From positions 1-5,744 of the forward strand of contig JAESTR010000186.1 of the NCBI GenBank assembly GCA_016763495.1: a stretch of 5,744 nucleotides of DNA, given 5' to 3'. Under the pieces are notes generated by a model, which was given only the letters and a program-made list of their open reading frames with translations, did not search any database and was not told the origin of the DNA. Shown here in pieces: positions 4,372-5,744 of the stretch. A program made the position numbers and the translations under genes. Numbering within the stretch: position 1 is the stretch's first letter; every line of letters begins with the position of its first letter. The stretch comes from Kordiimonadaceae bacterium (lineage in GTDB: Bacteria > Pseudomonadota > Alphaproteobacteria > Sphingomonadales > Kordiimonadaceae).

Positions 4372-5676
4372 TTAGCCTTGGGTTGTATGCTGCTGGGCTC
4401 CTGCAACATATGTATGGCTGATAGTGCGGTCATCCCCAAGCATGGAAAGCACAAATAGAGTTTCATCGAGGGTTTTGCAGTTTTTCAATCGGCGTTCTAA
4501 TAGAGGTGTGGATGAAAAGCCGAGCACAATGAAATCTGCTTCTTTGCCCTTGTTGAAACTGCCAACTTTATCAGCCATGTTTAATGTATTTGCGCCGCCA
4601 AGCGTAGCCAGATAGAAAGACTTGAAAGGATTAAGCTTATCACCTTTTAAATGTGTGACTTTATAAGCTTCATTCATTGTTTGCAGTAGTGAGAAACTGG
4701 TGCCTGCACCGATATCTGTTCCGAGGCCAACACGCACACCGTATTTTTCTGCTTCTTTGAGGTGAAACAAGCCGCTGCCTAAAAACAGGTTTGATGTTGG
4801 GCAAAAGGCCACTGCGGCATCTGCCTCTGCAAGTCGCTGAAATTCATCCCCTTGCATATGTACACAGTGCGCAAATACAGAGCGGTTGGTGAGCAAGCCA
4901 AACTGAGCATACACATCCAAGTAATCTTTACTTTTTGGGTAAAGGCCCTGCACCCAGTCAATTTCCGAGATATTTTCAGACAGATGCGTGTGCATCAAGA
5001 CATCAGGAAAATCCTCAAGTATTTTACCTGCCAGCGTCATTTGTTCATCAGAGCATGCCGGAGCGAAGCGCGGCGTCACAGCATAGCCAAGCCGCCCTTT
5101 GCCGTGCCACTTGGCGATGAGGTCTCTACTGTCCTTGTCCCCGCTTTCAGCTGTATCTCGAACCTCTTCAGGCACATTCCTATCCATCAAGGCTTTGCCT
5201 GCTACTAGGCGCATGTTCCTTTTGTAGGCGCTTTCAAATAAGGCATCAGCTGATTGTTTGTGCGCGGTGCCGTACACCAGCGCTGTTGTGGTACCGTTAC
5301 GGAGCAGTTCTTTGATGAAAAACTCAGCGCATTCATGGGCGTGTGCCGGATCAACAAACTTTGCCTCTTCTGGAAAAGTGTAATTGTTCAGCCAGTCCAA
5401 TAGTTGGTCGCCAAAAGAGGCAATCATATCCACTTGAGGAAAATGAATGTGGGTGTCGATAAAACCGGGCACAATCATATTGCCGCTATGGTCAATGACG
5501 TGTGTGCCTGCTGGCAAAGTTGGTTCAATATCTGCTCGGTTGCCCACAGCTTTTATGGTGCCGTCTTCAACAAGCAGCATGCCGTCTACGAAAAACTCAT
5601 GGCTATCTGCAATACCGACGACGGTAGGGTCGTCGATCATATGAAACACTGATGCTTTATAGGCTGTGGCGGTCAC
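4372..5676 (-). CDS. guaD: Guanine deaminase
   Basis: The enzyme hydrolyses guanine to xanthine and ammonia (EC 3.5.4.3) in the cytoplasm, feeding the xanthine-urate route that puuD and allA continue. The 434-residue product is a full-length amidohydrolase-superfamily metalloenzyme. GFIDTHIHFPQ carries the first metal histidines (76 and 78). TPRFAP (201-206) has the purine-contacting Arg-Phe. HTHLSEN (229-235), FAHCVHM (268-274, His270) and GLGTDIGAG (318-326, Asp321) complete the zinc site and catalytic set. The frame begins with ATG at 5700, but a GTG at 5676 has a good AAGGA ribosome site 8 nt before it (+ strand 5685-5689). It also gives a family-like N-terminus (TATAYKASVFHMIDDP), whereas the ATG has no such site; I therefore take 5676. 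It converges on the TetR gene. Purine-responsive control is plausible but not visible in the sequence. Confidence 0.93.
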   Translation of the reverse strand: MTATAYKASVFHMIDDPTVVGIADSHEFFVDGMLLVEDGTIKAVGNRADIEPTLPAGTHVIDHSGNMIVPGFIDTHIHFPQVDMIASFGDQLLDWLNNYTFPEEAKFVDPAHAHECAEFFIKELLRNGTTTALVYGTAHKQSADALFESAYKRNMRLVAGKALMDRNVPEEVRDTAESGDKDSRDLIAKWHGKGRLGYAVTPRFAPACSDEQMTLAGKILEDFPDVLMHTHLSENISEIDWVQGLYPKSKDYLDVYAQFGLLTNRSVFAHCVHMQGDEFQRLAEADAAVAFCPTSNLFLGSGLFHLKEAEKYGVRVGLGTDIGAGTSFSLLQTMNEAYKVTHLKGDKLNPFKSFYLATLGGANTLNMADKVGSFNKGKEADFIVLGFSSTPLLERRLKNCKTLDETLFVLSMLGDDRTISHTYVAGAQQHTTQG

Positions 5677-5712
5677 TTGTCGTTTCCTTATACAGCGCAT
5701 AAACGCTGGTTA

Positions 5713-5743
5713 AATATAGTCATAACACAAAAAAACAGCACAA
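5713..5743 (-). promoter_or_regulatory. Tentative guaD promoter
   Basis: On the - strand, TATATT (+ strand 5713-5718) could be a -10 box, with TTGTGC (5738-5743) as a -35 at a long 19-bp spacing. The stretch between is T-rich. It is the only promoter-like signal before the gene inside the window, and the window ends here, so a better one may lie outside. Confidence 0.22.
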
Positions 5744-5744
5744 A

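Noticed and set aside
4193..4375. 60-codon open frame on the + strand
   Set aside because: It has no ribosome site, no recognisable domain and an unlikely composition; it overlaps the end of guaD and crosses several inverted repeats.
4852..5208. Open frames on the + strand opposite guaD
   Set aside because: They are shadows of a well-conserved guanine deaminase gene and show no domain of their own.
1..5744. CRISPR arrays, tRNA or rRNA genes, insertion sequences, transposase remnants
   Set aside because: I looked for regular repeats, cloverleaf-like arms and transposase motifs on both strands and saw none.

Overview
The window looks like chromosomal DNA of a Gram-negative bacterium, most likely an alphaproteobacterium of moderate GC. 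This rests on the membrane-bound, cytochrome c-fused urate oxidase PuuD, the exported periplasmic binding protein, and general codon use. The lineage is an inference; no rRNA or other marker is present to fix it.

Left part (1-1755, + strand): a purine-catabolic operon. An upstream reading frame, of which only the C-terminal codons are visible, ends in a TGATG overlap with puuD (urate hydroxylase/oxidase with a C-terminal heme domain). puuD is followed after one base by allA (ureidoglycolate lyase). A 179-bp spacer with a candidate promoter leads to a stand-alone SBP_bac_3-type periplasmic binding protein (1935-2705) with a clear signal peptide and no transporter genes beside it.

Middle part (2724-3856): a divergent pair made of a DUF1330-like small protein (- strand) and a TetR-family regulator (+ strand). 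Their start codons are only 50 bp apart. That gap holds a perfect 18-bp palindrome, and a second, 16/18-matching copy begins in the gap and runs over the regulator's own start codon. This looks like a self-contained, autoregulated two-gene switch.

Right part (3857-5744): about 515 bp without a convincing protein gene, then guaD (guanine deaminase, - strand) reaching almost to the window's end. The gene-poor stretch holds weak terminators for tetR and several inverted repeats. It also holds a candidate - strand small RNA of about 100 nt, with a perfect TTGACA -35 box and a strong stem-loop followed by T runs.

Together guaD (guanine to xanthine), puuD (urate to 5-hydroxyisourate) and allA (ureidoglycolate to glyoxylate plus urea) supply three separated steps of one guanine-to-glyoxylate route. 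The binding protein and the TetR/DUF1330 pair lie between them with no demonstrated link. The least explained elements are the twin operator and the candidate small RNA.
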